Of a DNA stretch of 11,610 nucleotides, positions 1 to 7,326 are shown piece by piece. Each line of letters opens with the position of its first letter. Positions within the stretch are counted from its first letter, which is position 1. This DNA is from an uncultured Clostridia bacterium. GTDB taxonomy: Bacteria; Bacillota; Clostridia; Oscillospirales; Ruminococcaceae. Location of the stretch: NCBI GenBank assembly GCA_947628385.1, contig CANQZS010000035.1, positions 1 through 11,610 on the forward strand, given 5' to 3'. The position numbers and the translations under genes are program-made. The notes beneath the pieces were generated by a model, which had not been told where the DNA came from, searched no databases, and was given only the letters and a program-made list of their open reading frames with translations.

Positions 1-10
1 TGTGAATAAA

Positions 11-45
11 ACGACGCAAGCGTCGTCTAAGCCGCGAAGCGGCTT
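11..45. repeat. Two adjacent short GC-rich inverted repeats
   Basis: Bases 11-17 and 20-26 (ACGACGC / GCGTCGT) form a perfect 7-bp inverted repeat around AA. Bases 29-35 and 39-45 (AAGCCGC / GCGGCTT) form a second perfect 7-bp stem with loop GAA. They are only two bases apart. Neither is followed by a T-run on either strand, so they are not convincing terminators by themselves. They could be the 3' end structure of a plus-strand transcript entering from the left, or a dispersed palindromic repeat of the genome. The pairing is directly visible; the role is unknown. Confidence 0.6.
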
Positions 46-49
46 CAAG

Positions 50-82
50 AGGGGGCTGCCCTGCGATAGAGGGCGCCCCCTT
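50..82 (+). terminator. Long GC-rich hairpin, terminator-like
   Basis: GGGGGC (51-56) pairs with GCCCCC (75-80), and GCCCT (58-62) pairs with AGGGC (70-74), leaving one bulged T at 57 and a 7-base loop. The outer A50-T81 pair extends the stem. The plus side continues TTAAAC, so the U-tract is short. On the minus side the hairpin runs into GC-rich sequence. It therefore fits best as a weak or structured 3' end for a plus-strand transcript from beyond the left edge. Confidence 0.45.
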
Positions 83-109
83 AAACTAACTGATTATATT
101 ATGTAAGCC

Positions 110-140
110 TTTTAAAACAGTCCGGTGGACTGTTTTAAAA
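110..140. terminator. 14-bp perfect hairpin, probable bidirectional terminator
   Basis: Bases 110-123 and 127-140 are perfectly complementary (14 bp) around a 3-base GGT loop. The GC core ACAGTCC / GGACTGT is flanked by AAAA on one side and TTTT on the other. Read from either strand this gives a stem with an upstream A-tract and a downstream T-tract, the usual design of a shared terminator between convergent genes. The T-tract is only four bases before switching to A, so efficiency may be moderate. Confidence 0.6.
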
Positions 141-167
141 TAAATTTAATATGTTTTTCTACAGTCT

Positions 168-200
168 GGGGACGGCAAAAGCCGTCCTTAGTTTGTTTTT
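168..200 (+). terminator. Intrinsic terminator, plus strand
   Basis: GGACGGC (170-176) pairs with GCCGTCC (181-187) around an AAAA loop, with two extra G-T wobble pairs outward. It is followed on the plus strand by TTAGTTTGTTTTT. On the minus strand the stem is not followed by a T-run, so the orientation is plus. No plus-strand gene is visible between base 1 and here, so this probably ends a convergent gene lying left of the window. Confidence 0.65.
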
Positions 201-213
201 CAGGCACAGAGCG

Positions 214-240
214 CAAAAAAAGGACGGCTCCCGCCGTCCT
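214..240 (-). terminator. Intrinsic terminator of the chemotaxis receptor gene
   Basis: AGGACGGC (221-228) and GCCGTCCT (233-240) form a perfect 8-bp stem with a 4-base loop. On the minus strand the stem is followed at once by seven T residues (complement of the A-run 215-221). It lies 18 bases past the receptor's stop codon. This is a textbook Rho-independent terminator and closes the transcription unit of the receptor. Confidence 0.92.
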
Positions 241-257
241 CTCTCTTGCTTTACTTT

Positions 258-2189
258 TTATGTGCGGAATATCGCTATCTTGTCCCTCAACGTCAAAGCC
301 TGCGCATTGAGCTGCTCGCAGCTTGCAGCACTTTCCTCCGCCGTCGCACTGTTCTGCTGTATAACATCGGAGATCTGATCTATTCCAAGCTTTACTTGCT
401 GTACGGATTCCTCCTGCTTTATCGTCTGCTGAGTAATGCCCTCAATAAGACCATTCGTCTCATTGGTTATATCTATTACCTTTTTCATCGCCGCCGCAGT
501 CTTGTGCGCTATCTGCGAACCGTTGTTTACCGCATCAATACAGCTGCCGATAAGCACAGATGTATTGTTTGCTGCCTCCGCTGACTTGTTAGCAAGATTT
601 CTGACCTCATCGGCAACTACCGCAAAGCCCTTTCCTGCCGTTCCCGCCCTCGCAGCCTCTACCGCCGCATTAAGAGCAAGTATATTCGTCTGGAACGCAA
701 TATCTTCTATTGCCTTTATAATATTGCTGATCTCGGCAGCACTGCTTTCAATGTTCTCCATGGCCTTGAGCATATTTTCGATCTCGTCATTCTGCCTGTT
801 GACCATTTCTATCGAGCTGTTGGAAAGCTCCTGCGCCTTTTCTGCATTCTCAGCATTGAGACTGATGTTCTGTGAAATATTTTCCAGCGACGCGGAAAGC
901 TCCTGAGATGCAGCAGCCTGCTTTGTAGTACCGTCCGCAAGAACAGAAGCGCCGTTGGCGATCTGCTCGGAACCGTTATAGACCTCGTCCGCAGAAACAT
1001 TTATGCTTTCAATAACGTCTTTCATGCGATCCCTGAGAACATTTGCGGATTCCCCTATGCTGATGAAATCTCCCGCGTAAACTATATCCGATTCATAACC
1101 GAAATTACCCTCAGCCATTTCACTCATCATTCGTGAAATGTCTCCTATGTACCTGTCAAGTATTGCAATAGCCGTGGAAATGGATTCAGCCAATTCCCCT
1201 ATCTCGTTATTGCCGGCTCTTATTCCCGCGCCGGAATTTCCTCTGAGATTTCCGTGCTCCATTTCAGAAGCCATCTGCTTTACCGCAGTTATCGGTCCGG
1301 AGATCTTCTTTGAAATGAAAATGATTATCGTTGCAATTGATATAAGCACCATTACAAATGCAATGGCAACACCTATAAATATTGCCGTATTGCGGTTCTT
1401 TATCATGTTGTCCATTGACGAGCCTGTGAACAGCGCGCCCTTGACCATTCCGCTGGAATCAACTATCGGAATATATGAAGCCATGTATTCCTTGCCGAAC
1501 ATTTCTACCTCGTCCATATAGGTCTCGCCGTTAGTTATGACCTTTTCATATATGTCCGTGAGCATCGTAGTGCCTACCGCTCTTTCTCCGTCTTCGCCGG
1601 GGATAGTTGTTGAGATCCTGCTGTTGTCACAGTAGATCGTAGCGTGAGCTCCGGTCTGGGAATATACCTCGTCTACCATTGCGTTATCGTTATAGGCATA
1701 GCCGACTGTTACCATTCCCCCGTCAAATTTAACGCTGCTCCTGTAAAAGAGCGAAGCGTCCGGATCGGTGAACATTCCGGTCTTTGCAACGCTTACCACG
1801 TCAAAAAGTCCTTGTGCGGAAATAAGGCAGTTATCGGACTTGTACCTTATTATACCGTCCTTATCAGCAAAAACGCCGAATATTCCGTCCGATTTGCTTA
1901 CGCCGTCCCATATAGACGCAAGGCGCTCGCTGTCATTATTTATTATGGCATCGGTAAATTCCGAATCCCCCGCAAGAAGATTCGAGATAACCTGAGTCTC
2001 GTTAGCCTTTGATTCTATAGAATATTGCAGAACGTTTGAAGCGACCTCCGTCTCCTTACGCAGATTATTTGTCTCGGCATTCGTAAGCAGAACCACAAAT
2101 CCTATCGTGATCGCAGCGGCTACAATTATAAGGAGCGCATTTACTACGACTGTGATCGTAACGCCTATTTTCGATAACCTTTTTTGCAT
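258..2189 (-). CDS. Methyl-accepting chemotaxis protein (Cache-type sensor, HAMP, MCP signalling domain)
   Basis: A 643-residue transmembrane chemoreceptor that should pass ligand information to CheA/CheW at the inner face of the membrane. Membrane segments are at about residues 11-36 and 268-293. The extracytoplasmic part between them (about 37-267) looks like a Cache-fold sensor, with a FGVFADKDG strand-turn and an EYMASYIPIVDSSG strand near its end. A HAMP domain follows at about 290-345, and a HAMP-like repeat at about 345-395 (EMAEGNF...GDF). The signalling domain runs from about 398 to 643. Its conserved hairpin tip at about 497-533 contains IAFQTNILALNAAVEAARAG and GKGFAVVADEVRNLA. There is no C-terminal CheR-binding pentapeptide such as NWETF; it ends KIAIFRT. 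The start is supported by GGGGG seven bases upstream. The gene has its own promoter (2246-2274) and terminator (214-240), so it is monocistronic. The ligand cannot be told from the sequence. Confidence 0.96.
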   Translation of the reverse strand: MQKRLSKIGVTITVVVNALLIIVAAAITIGFVVLLTNAETNNLRKETEVASNVLQYSIESKANETQVISNLLAGDSEFTDAIINNDSERLASIWDGVSKSDGIFGVFADKDGIIRYKSDNCLISAQGLFDVVSVAKTGMFTDPDASLFYRSSVKFDGGMVTVGYAYNDNAMVDEVYSQTGAHATIYCDNSRISTTIPGEDGERAVGTTMLTDIYEKVITNGETYMDEVEMFGKEYMASYIPIVDSSGMVKGALFTGSSMDNMIKNRNTAIFIGVAIAFVMVLISIATIIIFISKKISGPITAVKQMASEMEHGNLRGNSGAGIRAGNNEIGELAESISTAIAILDRYIGDISRMMSEMAEGNFGYESDIVYAGDFISIGESANVLRDRMKDVIESINVSADEVYNGSEQIANGASVLADGTTKQAAASQELSASLENISQNISLNAENAEKAQELSNSSIEMVNRQNDEIENMLKAMENIESSAAEISNIIKAIEDIAFQTNILALNAAVEAARAGTAGKGFAVVADEVRNLANKSAEAANNTSVLIGSCIDAVNNGSQIAHKTAAAMKKVIDITNETNGLIEGITQQTIKQEESVQQVKLGIDQISDVIQQNSATAEESAASCEQLNAQALTLRDKIAIFRT

Positions 2190-2245
2190 GATCGGACCCC
2201 CGTATATATAAATTTATATGGATTTTCACAATACACTATAATAAT

Positions 2246-2274
2246 ATTGTAACCTAAACAGGAGCTTATGTCAA
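2246..2274 (-). promoter_or_regulatory. Sigma-A-type promoter for the chemotaxis receptor
   Basis: On the minus strand a perfect -35 TTGACA (2274-2269) is separated by exactly 17 bases from TACAAT (2251-2246), one mismatch from the -10 consensus. Transcription would start near 2239-2240, giving a leader of about 50 bases before the receptor's ATG at 2189. The spacing, match quality and position just upstream of a gene make this convincing. It also indicates the receptor is not simply read through from the LRR gene. Many clostridial motility genes use SigD instead; nothing SigD-like was seen here. Confidence 0.85.
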
Positions 2275-2276
2275 GC

Positions 2277-2288
2277 GTTTTGCAAAAC
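2277..2288. promoter_or_regulatory. 12-bp perfect palindrome abutting the -35 element
   Basis: GTTTTGCAAAAC is a perfect 12-bp inverted repeat with no spacer, ending two bases upstream of the TTGACA box. The position suits a dimeric regulator binding next to RNA polymerase. A short AT-rich palindrome can also arise by chance, and no second copy was found in this window, so the operator role is an inference. Confidence 0.35.
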
Positions 2289-2354
2289 TTTATTGCGTCC
2301 GTCAGCAAATACCCGCTCTTTTTATGAAAAGTGCTGCCGTTACGTAGCCTGCTC

Positions 2355-3533
2355 CTATATGGTGAACGACACTGAGCCGGAAGTCTTTCCGCGGACATAT
2401 TTTCCGTCCACAAGGTCAAGAGCGGCAACTATTATCCTGTATTTCATTCCGCTTTCCGCTTCGTCAAGGGTACATAACGGAGTTGCAAGGCTCTTGTAGC
2501 TTTTGTATTTTTCCGTTTCCGGATCGTAGATATAGACCCGATAGCCGTCGGCGCCGGACACCTCGTCCCAAGTCAGCACTACGCTTCCTCCGGATCTTTT
2601 AGCCTTTATGTTCTTTGGCGCAGGAAGCTTTTCGGGAACATATTCCTCATCGGTATAAACACAGCTTATTCCGTTTGCAGCCGCATATTCCGCAGCCGCA
2701 GAGCCTTTAGCCGCAGTTATGGAGACGGCTTTCTGGGTTATTGATCCTAAGGATTCGGTATAATTGCCGCCGTCCTCTTTCCAATAATAGATACTGCATT
2801 TCGTTCCTCCGTCAGCCTTTATATATGAATCCGATGATGAAGAGGAGGATCTTTTCCCGTACATATAGCCAAGGATATGCTCTCCCTTTACGGCTGCTCC
2901 GGAGGGTATCTCAATACTCGTCAGAGCGGCGCAGTTCACAAATACATCGCTGTAGATATTTTTAAGACCCGACGGAAGATCTATGGAATTCAGCCTTATG
3001 CAGTCGGAAAAAGCACAGCCGCCGAGCATATCTACCTTTGCGGAGCTGTTTGAAAATGTGACCGTTTTAAGGGACGTACAGTAAGAAAACGCATAGCTCC
3101 CTATCCCTCCATTGCCGGAATTGGATATGTTCCCTCCGAAATTCACGCTTTTAAGGGACGTACACGCAAAAAACGCTTCATTTCCGATGCCGCCTATGCT
3201 GCCCATAAAGTTCACGCTCCTGAGATTCGGGCAGAACGCGAACGCCTGCTTATCCACCCAGTACCAGCAGCTTTCGGGGAATGTAACGCTTGTAATATCC
3301 CTGTTCCCGTAAAACGCCTGCTTGCCGATCCATGTTACTCCGGACGGGATAACTATGTCTCCCCCGCTGCCGTTGTAGCCGGAAATATATTTATCGCCGT
3401 CGCTGTCGGTCTCTATTATAAAACCGTCGTCGGCATATACAGGCAGGGCTTTTTCCTCCGGAAAAAATACGATAGCGCCTATTGCCAGCGCTGCGGAAAG
3501 AAATATCCCTGTTATCCTTTTTAACGATCTCAT
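2355..3533 (-). CDS. Secreted BspA-like leucine-rich-repeat protein with C-terminal Fn3 domain
   Basis: A 392-residue exported protein. An N-terminal signal peptide (about 1-34, basic start, hydrophobic core 9-24, likely cut after VYA) is followed by LRR_5/BspA-type repeats from about 58 to 212. These are recognised by repeated units of the form AF...C.SLKSVNF, for example around 118-132, 148-160 and 174-186. A linker (about 213-300) carries a run of six serines (229-234). A fibronectin type III fold occupies about 304-392 (APKNIKAK...VVLTWDEVSGADGYRVYIYD). No LPXTG sorting signal, transmembrane anchor or dockerin is visible, so it is probably released or held non-covalently. BspA-like LRRs commonly serve protein or host binding. 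It follows the DUF4358 lipoprotein by 56 bases and has a good AGGAG eight bases before its ATG, so it may be co-transcribed with the acyltransferase cassette. A functional link is only suggested by position. Confidence 0.88.
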   Translation of the reverse strand: MRSLKRITGIFLSAALAIGAIVFFPEEKALPVYADDGFIIETDSDGDKYISGYNGSGGDIVIPSGVTWIGKQAFYGNRDITSVTFPESCWYWVDKQAFAFCPNLRSVNFMGSIGGIGNEAFFACTSLKSVNFGGNISNSGNGGIGSYAFSYCTSLKTVTFSNSSAKVDMLGGCAFSDCIRLNSIDLPSGLKNIYSDVFVNCAALTSIEIPSGAAVKGEHILGYMYGKRSSSSSSDSYIKADGGTKCSIYYWKEDGGNYTESLGSITQKAVSITAAKGSAAAEYAAANGISCVYTDEEYVPEKLPAPKNIKAKRSGGSVVLTWDEVSGADGYRVYIYDPETEKYKSYKSLATPLCTLDEAESGMKYRIIVAALDLVDGKYVRGKTSGSVSFTI

Positions 3534-3589
3534 ATCAAATTCTCCTATGTAACGGACGGAGAAGATCCCTCTCCGTTCCTTGTTATCAA

Positions 3590-4210
3590 TTACTTAAGAC
3601 CGGCTGTAAGAGCCTTTTCCACATCGCCGGAATTATTGCCCATGATAAAATATGCATATGTGCCGTAGGTGCCGACTATTGAAGCTCCCGCACGTTCCAC
3701 ATCGTCGGGATAGAAAGCGTCCTGCTCCTGAGCTTTTTTCTGCCGCGCTTCAAGATCCGCCTTTGCAGATGTGACATCATCGGCTTCTATGATTATGATC
3801 TCGGACAGATTCGCGCTCATGGGACACTGCATTATAAACAGATCCTTATAATTCCCATTTTCCGTATCGAGCAGGAAAAAGTCGGAGATAAACTCCTTTT
3901 CGTCATTGCTTACCACAGCCATTGCAGGCCATTCCATGCCGTCTATAGCCGACTCCGCCGCCGCAAGAAGAGGATCGTCGGACGTTTCTCCCGCTTCTCC
4001 GGTAACGTCTGTTACCTCGGTCTCCGTATTATCTGCGGAAGAGTCCTCGGATACCGTCTCGGATACCGTCCCGGTGATCGTCGGAGCGTCCGAAGCTGTA
4101 GATGCGGAGGAGCTTTCCGCACTGCCGCCGTCACCGTTCCCGCTGCACGCTGAAAAGCCTATACATACTGCCATTATAGCCGCCATTGCGGCAATTTTCT
4201 TTGGATACAT
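3590..4210 (-). CDS. DUF4358-family lipoprotein
   Basis: A 206-residue predicted lipoprotein. The N-terminus has a lipoprotein signal with lipobox FSAC and lipidation at Cys22. A Ser/Thr/Glu-rich, probably disordered tether follows (about 23-80), then a compact domain (about 81-206) with the features of DUF4358: an early EWPAM segment, a central MSANLSEIIIIEADD stretch, an ARQKKAQEQDAFYPDD segment and a C-terminal GTYGTYAYFIMGNN strand pair. It would sit on the outer face of the membrane. The biochemical function of DUF4358 is not known to me. It follows the DHHW gene by 44 bases, and AAAGGA lies about 11 bases before its ATG. Its place beside the MBOAT/DHHW pair suggests an accessory part of the same surface system. 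The family call is from remembered family patterns, not a search. Confidence 0.8.
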   Translation of the reverse strand: MYPKKIAAMAAIMAVCIGFSACSGNGDGGSAESSSASTASDAPTITGTVSETVSEDSSADNTETEVTDVTGEAGETSDDPLLAAAESAIDGMEWPAMAVVSNDEKEFISDFFLLDTENGNYKDLFIMQCPMSANLSEIIIIEADDVTSAKADLEARQKKAQEQDAFYPDDVERAGASIVGTYGTYAYFIMGNNSGDVEKALTAGLK

Positions 4211-4254
4211 GATTTTATTTTTCCTTTCAAGATCAATATTTTTTTATAAAGCCG

Positions 4255-5793
4255 TCACCGAGTCTCCGTTTCCGTTTTGCCGACCGTCGTTCCCGCTTCC
4301 GTCAGTGCCGGCGCGGAGGTCTCCTCGGCGGGCTGCTCCCGTCCCTGAGTAAGGAATTCCTCGTAATATCTCACTGTCGATCTTGTTGCCGCGTGGAATG
4401 AATTGTTTGCAAAAAGAACGTCGGTTATACCGTTTTCTTTAAGATAGTCGATCGCGTTATAGGGAAAATATCTCAGGTCTATGACCAGAATATCCTCAAA
4501 GGAGCCGAACAGGAACTGGGGCAGCGCGTTTCCGTAGCTGTCCTTGAATATAGCGAGCTTCCTGCCGTTTTTAGTGGAGGTATTCACATGAGTGATCTTA
4601 GCGTCGCCGCCCATAAAGGTACAGTACAGCATAGACTTGCTGTTTTCAAAATTAATAAAGAAATCCGACTTCACCGGATCGCTTACGCCAAGTATCTCGT
4701 TTTCGTCTCCAAATATGAAATTATAGTATGTCGTGGAAATATCCACATCATTTGTGGTGTAATAAAAGAATTCCTCCGGATTGTTCTTTATCGTAATATC
4801 CTGAGTATATCCGTACATTGTTCCCACATAGCCGTCTATGACCTTTTTGTCATATTCCGAAATATCAAGGAACGGCACTCCGGCGGTTTCGGCAAATTTC
4901 TGCGCGGCATAGTATGCGCCCAGCGACGACCAGTGATGATCCGTGCGGAAATATATTTTTTCGGCAGTATGATCCTTTAGCGCGGAATAAACGTCCACCG
5001 GTACCGCGCCTTTGAGCTGCGAGTAAATATTGTTGATATTATCGAGCTGGCTGCTGTTATATGCCGAAATGCTTTCCGGACAATAGAATTCGCTTGATGT
5101 CGGGATCACCATGCAGTAAACGTTCACATCGTCGCCGAGAGCGCTTTTGTATTTTTCCACAACTGCGGCGTAGTCGTCTCCCACGGAAAAGCTTCCGCCG
5201 TAAAGCATGATCGCTCTTGTTCCCACAACTGCAATGCCGTTATTTGTAAGGTTTATAACATCGTCGGCGGGAGCGGCGGTAGTCTCCTGAGTGACCGTCG
5301 GCTTCGGTGCGGAGGTCTCGGCGGGAGCCGAAGATCCGTCTGTCGGATCATCTTCCTTAGCAGTGATCTCTTCGCTTACCGATGTTATCTCGGTAACAGC
5401 CGCAGCAGTCTCCGTGGCGGCAGCTTCCTCGGTATTTTCGGCAATGGCAACGTTATGGAGCTTTATGTCATTTGAGCGGAACCCGTTGAATTCCTGTATT
5501 ACCGACGCCATTTCCATAAGCCTGTCGCGCATGGGAACGGTATCGCTGAAATAGTGGGAAATTCCGGCAGTGTAGCTCCCGTCCATAAGCGATTCGCGGG
5601 AATATTCCGGAAATTCCGCAAGCTTTCGCTGTTCAAGCTCCGATTCTGTGCTTCTCGGCATAAAGACCATTGCTCCGCTGACCGCCGCAAATATCGTGCC
5701 GATCCCCGCAGCGTAAATAATATCGGCTGCCTTTTTTGAGCTTTTCTTTTTCTCCGCATATCTGGGAGGATCTTTTCGTTTATTATCAGCCAT
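4255..5793 (-). CDS. DHHW-family protein, AlgJ/AlgX-like SGNH-type partner of the MBOAT acyltransferase
   Basis: About 512-515 residues: a lysine-rich cytoplasmic start, one membrane segment (about 28-48) and a large extracytoplasmic domain. The name-giving DHHW motif is at 288-291 (positions counted from the upstream ATG at 5802), within RTDHHWSSLGAYYAAQ. A KDSYGNA motif with Ser422 looks like the nucleophile block. This Ser plus Asp-His arrangement is that of the AlgJ/AlgX/DHHW branch of SGNH-like enzymes that finish polysaccharide O-acetylation. A Thr/Glu/Ala/Ser-rich insert lies at about 120-180, and another low-complexity tail after 490. The ATG at 5802 has GGAAGG only one base away, whereas the ATG at 5793 has it ten bases upstream, so I prefer 5793. 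It begins 9-18 bases after the MBOAT stop, so the pair is almost certainly co-transcribed. Acyl transfer to an external glycan is inferred from family and pairing. Confidence 0.86.
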   Translation of the reverse strand: MADNKRKDPPRYAEKKKSSKKAADIIYAAGIGTIFAAVSGAMVFMPRSTESELEQRKLAEFPEYSRESLMDGSYTAGISHYFSDTVPMRDRLMEMASVIQEFNGFRSNDIKLHNVAIAENTEEAAATETAAAVTEITSVSEEITAKEDDPTDGSSAPAETSAPKPTVTQETTAAPADDVINLTNNGIAVVGTRAIMLYGGSFSVGDDYAAVVEKYKSALGDDVNVYCMVIPTSSEFYCPESISAYNSSQLDNINNIYSQLKGAVPVDVYSALKDHTAEKIYFRTDHHWSSLGAYYAAQKFAETAGVPFLDISEYDKKVIDGYVGTMYGYTQDITIKNNPEEFFYYTTNDVDISTTYYNFIFGDENEILGVSDPVKSDFFINFENSKSMLYCTFMGGDAKITHVNTSTKNGRKLAIFKDSYGNALPQFLFGSFEDILVIDLRYFPYNAIDYLKENGITDVLFANNSFHAATRSTVRYYEEFLTQGREQPAEETSAPALTEAGTTVGKTETETR

Positions 5794-5803
5794 TTTGTCC
5801 ATA

Positions 5804-5809
5804 CCTTCC
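5804..5809 (-). promoter_or_regulatory. Ribosome binding site deciding the DHHW start
   Basis: GGAAGG on the minus strand lies one base before the ATG at 5802 and ten bases before the in-frame ATG at 5793. Only the second spacing is workable for initiation, so the N-terminal three residues implied by the upstream ATG are probably not translated. Confidence 0.6.
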
Positions 5810-5811
5810 GG

Positions 5812-7269
5812 TTAAAATCTGAAATACAGGAACGGATTGTTCGTGCCGCTGACGAGCAGCAGAGTGCTTATCCAGAGGAGTCCTGCGGAAGCTGCAATTT
5901 TCAGCAGTGACATTGCCGCCGCTCCTCCGGAGGTTTTTACCGCTCCGTCGTAAAATTTCCGTATAAGCGTTCCCAGCGGAACGGAGCATACCGCCGCCGC
6001 AATGAGCAGGTAAAGATTTCCTGTAAATGCGTCCTTTGCGACAATATTTCCTGCCGGATCGCCGGATATTCCGAACAATATCCCTATAAATCCTTTCAGT
6101 CTGCCGAGATCCTCAAAATAGAATATCGCCCAGCCCAGAATTATCAGGAACAGACTGTATATATGCAGCAGGAGCTTTGGCAGCTTATCCTCTATTTTCA
6201 GCAGCGTATATTTTTCCGCCATGATTATTATGCCAAAATAAGCGCCCCATATTACGAAATTCCAGCTTGCTCCGTGCCATAGACCGGTCAGCAGCCAGAC
6301 CGTCATTATATTTAACGGCTGATGTCTCCTGTTCCCGCCCATAGGGATATAAACATAATCCCTGAAAAACGAGCTTAACGAGATATGCCACCGCCTCCAG
6401 AATTCCGTTATCGAGCGGCTTATATACGGATAGTTGAAGTTCTCGCCGAACCTGAAGCCGAGACATCTTCCCATTCCTATAGCCATATCCGAATATCCCG
6501 AAAAATCAAAATATATCTGGAAAGTAAATGCAACTATCCCAAGCCATGCCCCGCCTGTTGAAAGTCCGTCAAAATTCCCGTCAAGAAATTGCTCCGAGAT
6601 CACCGAAAGCTGATTTGCAAGTATGACCTTTTTCCCCAGACCGATAAAGAACCGAAACGCGCCCTCCGAAACATCTTCAACGGTTATTTCCCTTGAACAT
6701 ATATCCTCCGCGATAGTCTCGTACCGAACTATAGGTCCTGCTATCAGCTGCGGGAACATGGAAATATATAACAGCACACGGAGCGGGTTTTTCTGAGCCC
6801 TGACCTCTCCCTTGTACACGTCCGCCAGATAGGATATTGACTGGAACGTATAAAAGCTTATTCCCACCGGAGAGACTGTTTCCGGCAGTGGAACGGGTAT
6901 TCCCACCGCATTGAGGTTTTCCGCAATGAAGCGCCCGTACTTGAATGTGCCTATCATTGCAATATTGAAAATTATCCCCAATACAAAAAATGCCCTTGAA
7001 GGCTTTTCGCGCAGCGTTATGAGCAGTCCGAAAAGATAATTCACGCCTATGCTTATAAGCATCAGACGTATATAGAACGGCTCTCCCCAAGCGTAAAATA
7101 TCAGCGAAAATACAATAAGAACAGCGTTCTTGAAAGGGTTTATGCTTTCCCAAAAGCCTTTATCCTTGGTAAAAACGCAGACTGCCTTGTCGGCAAAGCC
7201 TGCCAGAATATAGCAGATCACCAGCAAGGGCAGAAATTCATACAAAAATAACAGGTCGGCAAATATCAT
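5812..7269 (-). CDS. MBOAT-family membrane-bound O-acyltransferase (AlgI/DltB/PatA-like)
   Basis: A 485-residue polytopic membrane protein of typical AlgI length. It begins with the family's FADLLFLYEFLPLL segment, which supports the start at 7269. The MBOAT core includes GISFYTFQSISYLADVYKG (about 136-154), FPQLIAGPIVRY (172-183), QIYFDFSGYSDMAIGMG (251-267) and FWRRWHISLSSFFRDYVYIP (290-309). The diagnostic WLLTGLWHGASWNFVIWG lies at 325-342; the invariant catalytic His is His332, and the second conserved His is His295. It ends NPFLYFRF, as family members do. It should move an acyl group across the membrane for delivery to an extracellular acceptor, with the next gene's DHHW protein as the extracytoplasmic partner. 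No DltA, DltC or DltD homologue is present, so teichoic-acid D-alanylation is unlikely. AGGAG lies 13 bases before the ATG, a long spacing. Donor and acceptor are unknown. Confidence 0.95.
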   Translation of the reverse strand: MIFADLLFLYEFLPLLVICYILAGFADKAVCVFTKDKGFWESINPFKNAVLIVFSLIFYAWGEPFYIRLMLISIGVNYLFGLLITLREKPSRAFFVLGIIFNIAMIGTFKYGRFIAENLNAVGIPVPLPETVSPVGISFYTFQSISYLADVYKGEVRAQKNPLRVLLYISMFPQLIAGPIVRYETIAEDICSREITVEDVSEGAFRFFIGLGKKVILANQLSVISEQFLDGNFDGLSTGGAWLGIVAFTFQIYFDFSGYSDMAIGMGRCLGFRFGENFNYPYISRSITEFWRRWHISLSSFFRDYVYIPMGGNRRHQPLNIMTVWLLTGLWHGASWNFVIWGAYFGIIIMAEKYTLLKIEDKLPKLLLHIYSLFLIILGWAIFYFEDLGRLKGFIGILFGISGDPAGNIVAKDAFTGNLYLLIAAAVCSVPLGTLIRKFYDGAVKTSGGAAAMSLLKIAASAGLLWISTLLLVSGTNNPFLYFRF

Positions 7270-7326
7270 GATCCGTCCGCTGCTCCTATCCGTAATGTAA
7301 ATTTATGGAACGCTGCTTATAAGATC

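Noticed and set aside
11..240. Possible CRISPR array or REP cluster from the repeated hairpins
   Set aside because: The repeats are different palindromes, with no constant direct repeat and no regular spacers, and no cas gene is present.
436..906. 156-codon open frame on the plus strand opposite the receptor's signalling domain
   Set aside because: Its Ala/Ser/Ile/Phe-rich composition is the reverse-strand reading of the coiled-coil MCP domain; no independent support.
2300..2345. Terminator-like CTTTT/AAAAG stem after the LRR gene
   Set aside because: The stem is nearly all A-T pairs with a mismatch in its outer GC part and lacks a following T-run.
3556..3576. Hairpin ACGGAG/CTCCGT between the DUF4358 and LRR genes
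   Set aside because: Only a 6-bp stem with a 9-base loop and no T-run on the minus strand; not enough to call a terminator.
5812..7269. DltB of a D-alanyl-lipoteichoic acid operon
   Set aside because: No DltA, DltC or DltD partner; the neighbour is a DHHW protein, which points to an AlgI/PatA-type system.
7285..7325. Possible promoter TTATAA-17-TACATT before the MBOAT gene
   Set aside because: Each box has only four of six consensus bases, which is common by chance in this AT-rich gap.
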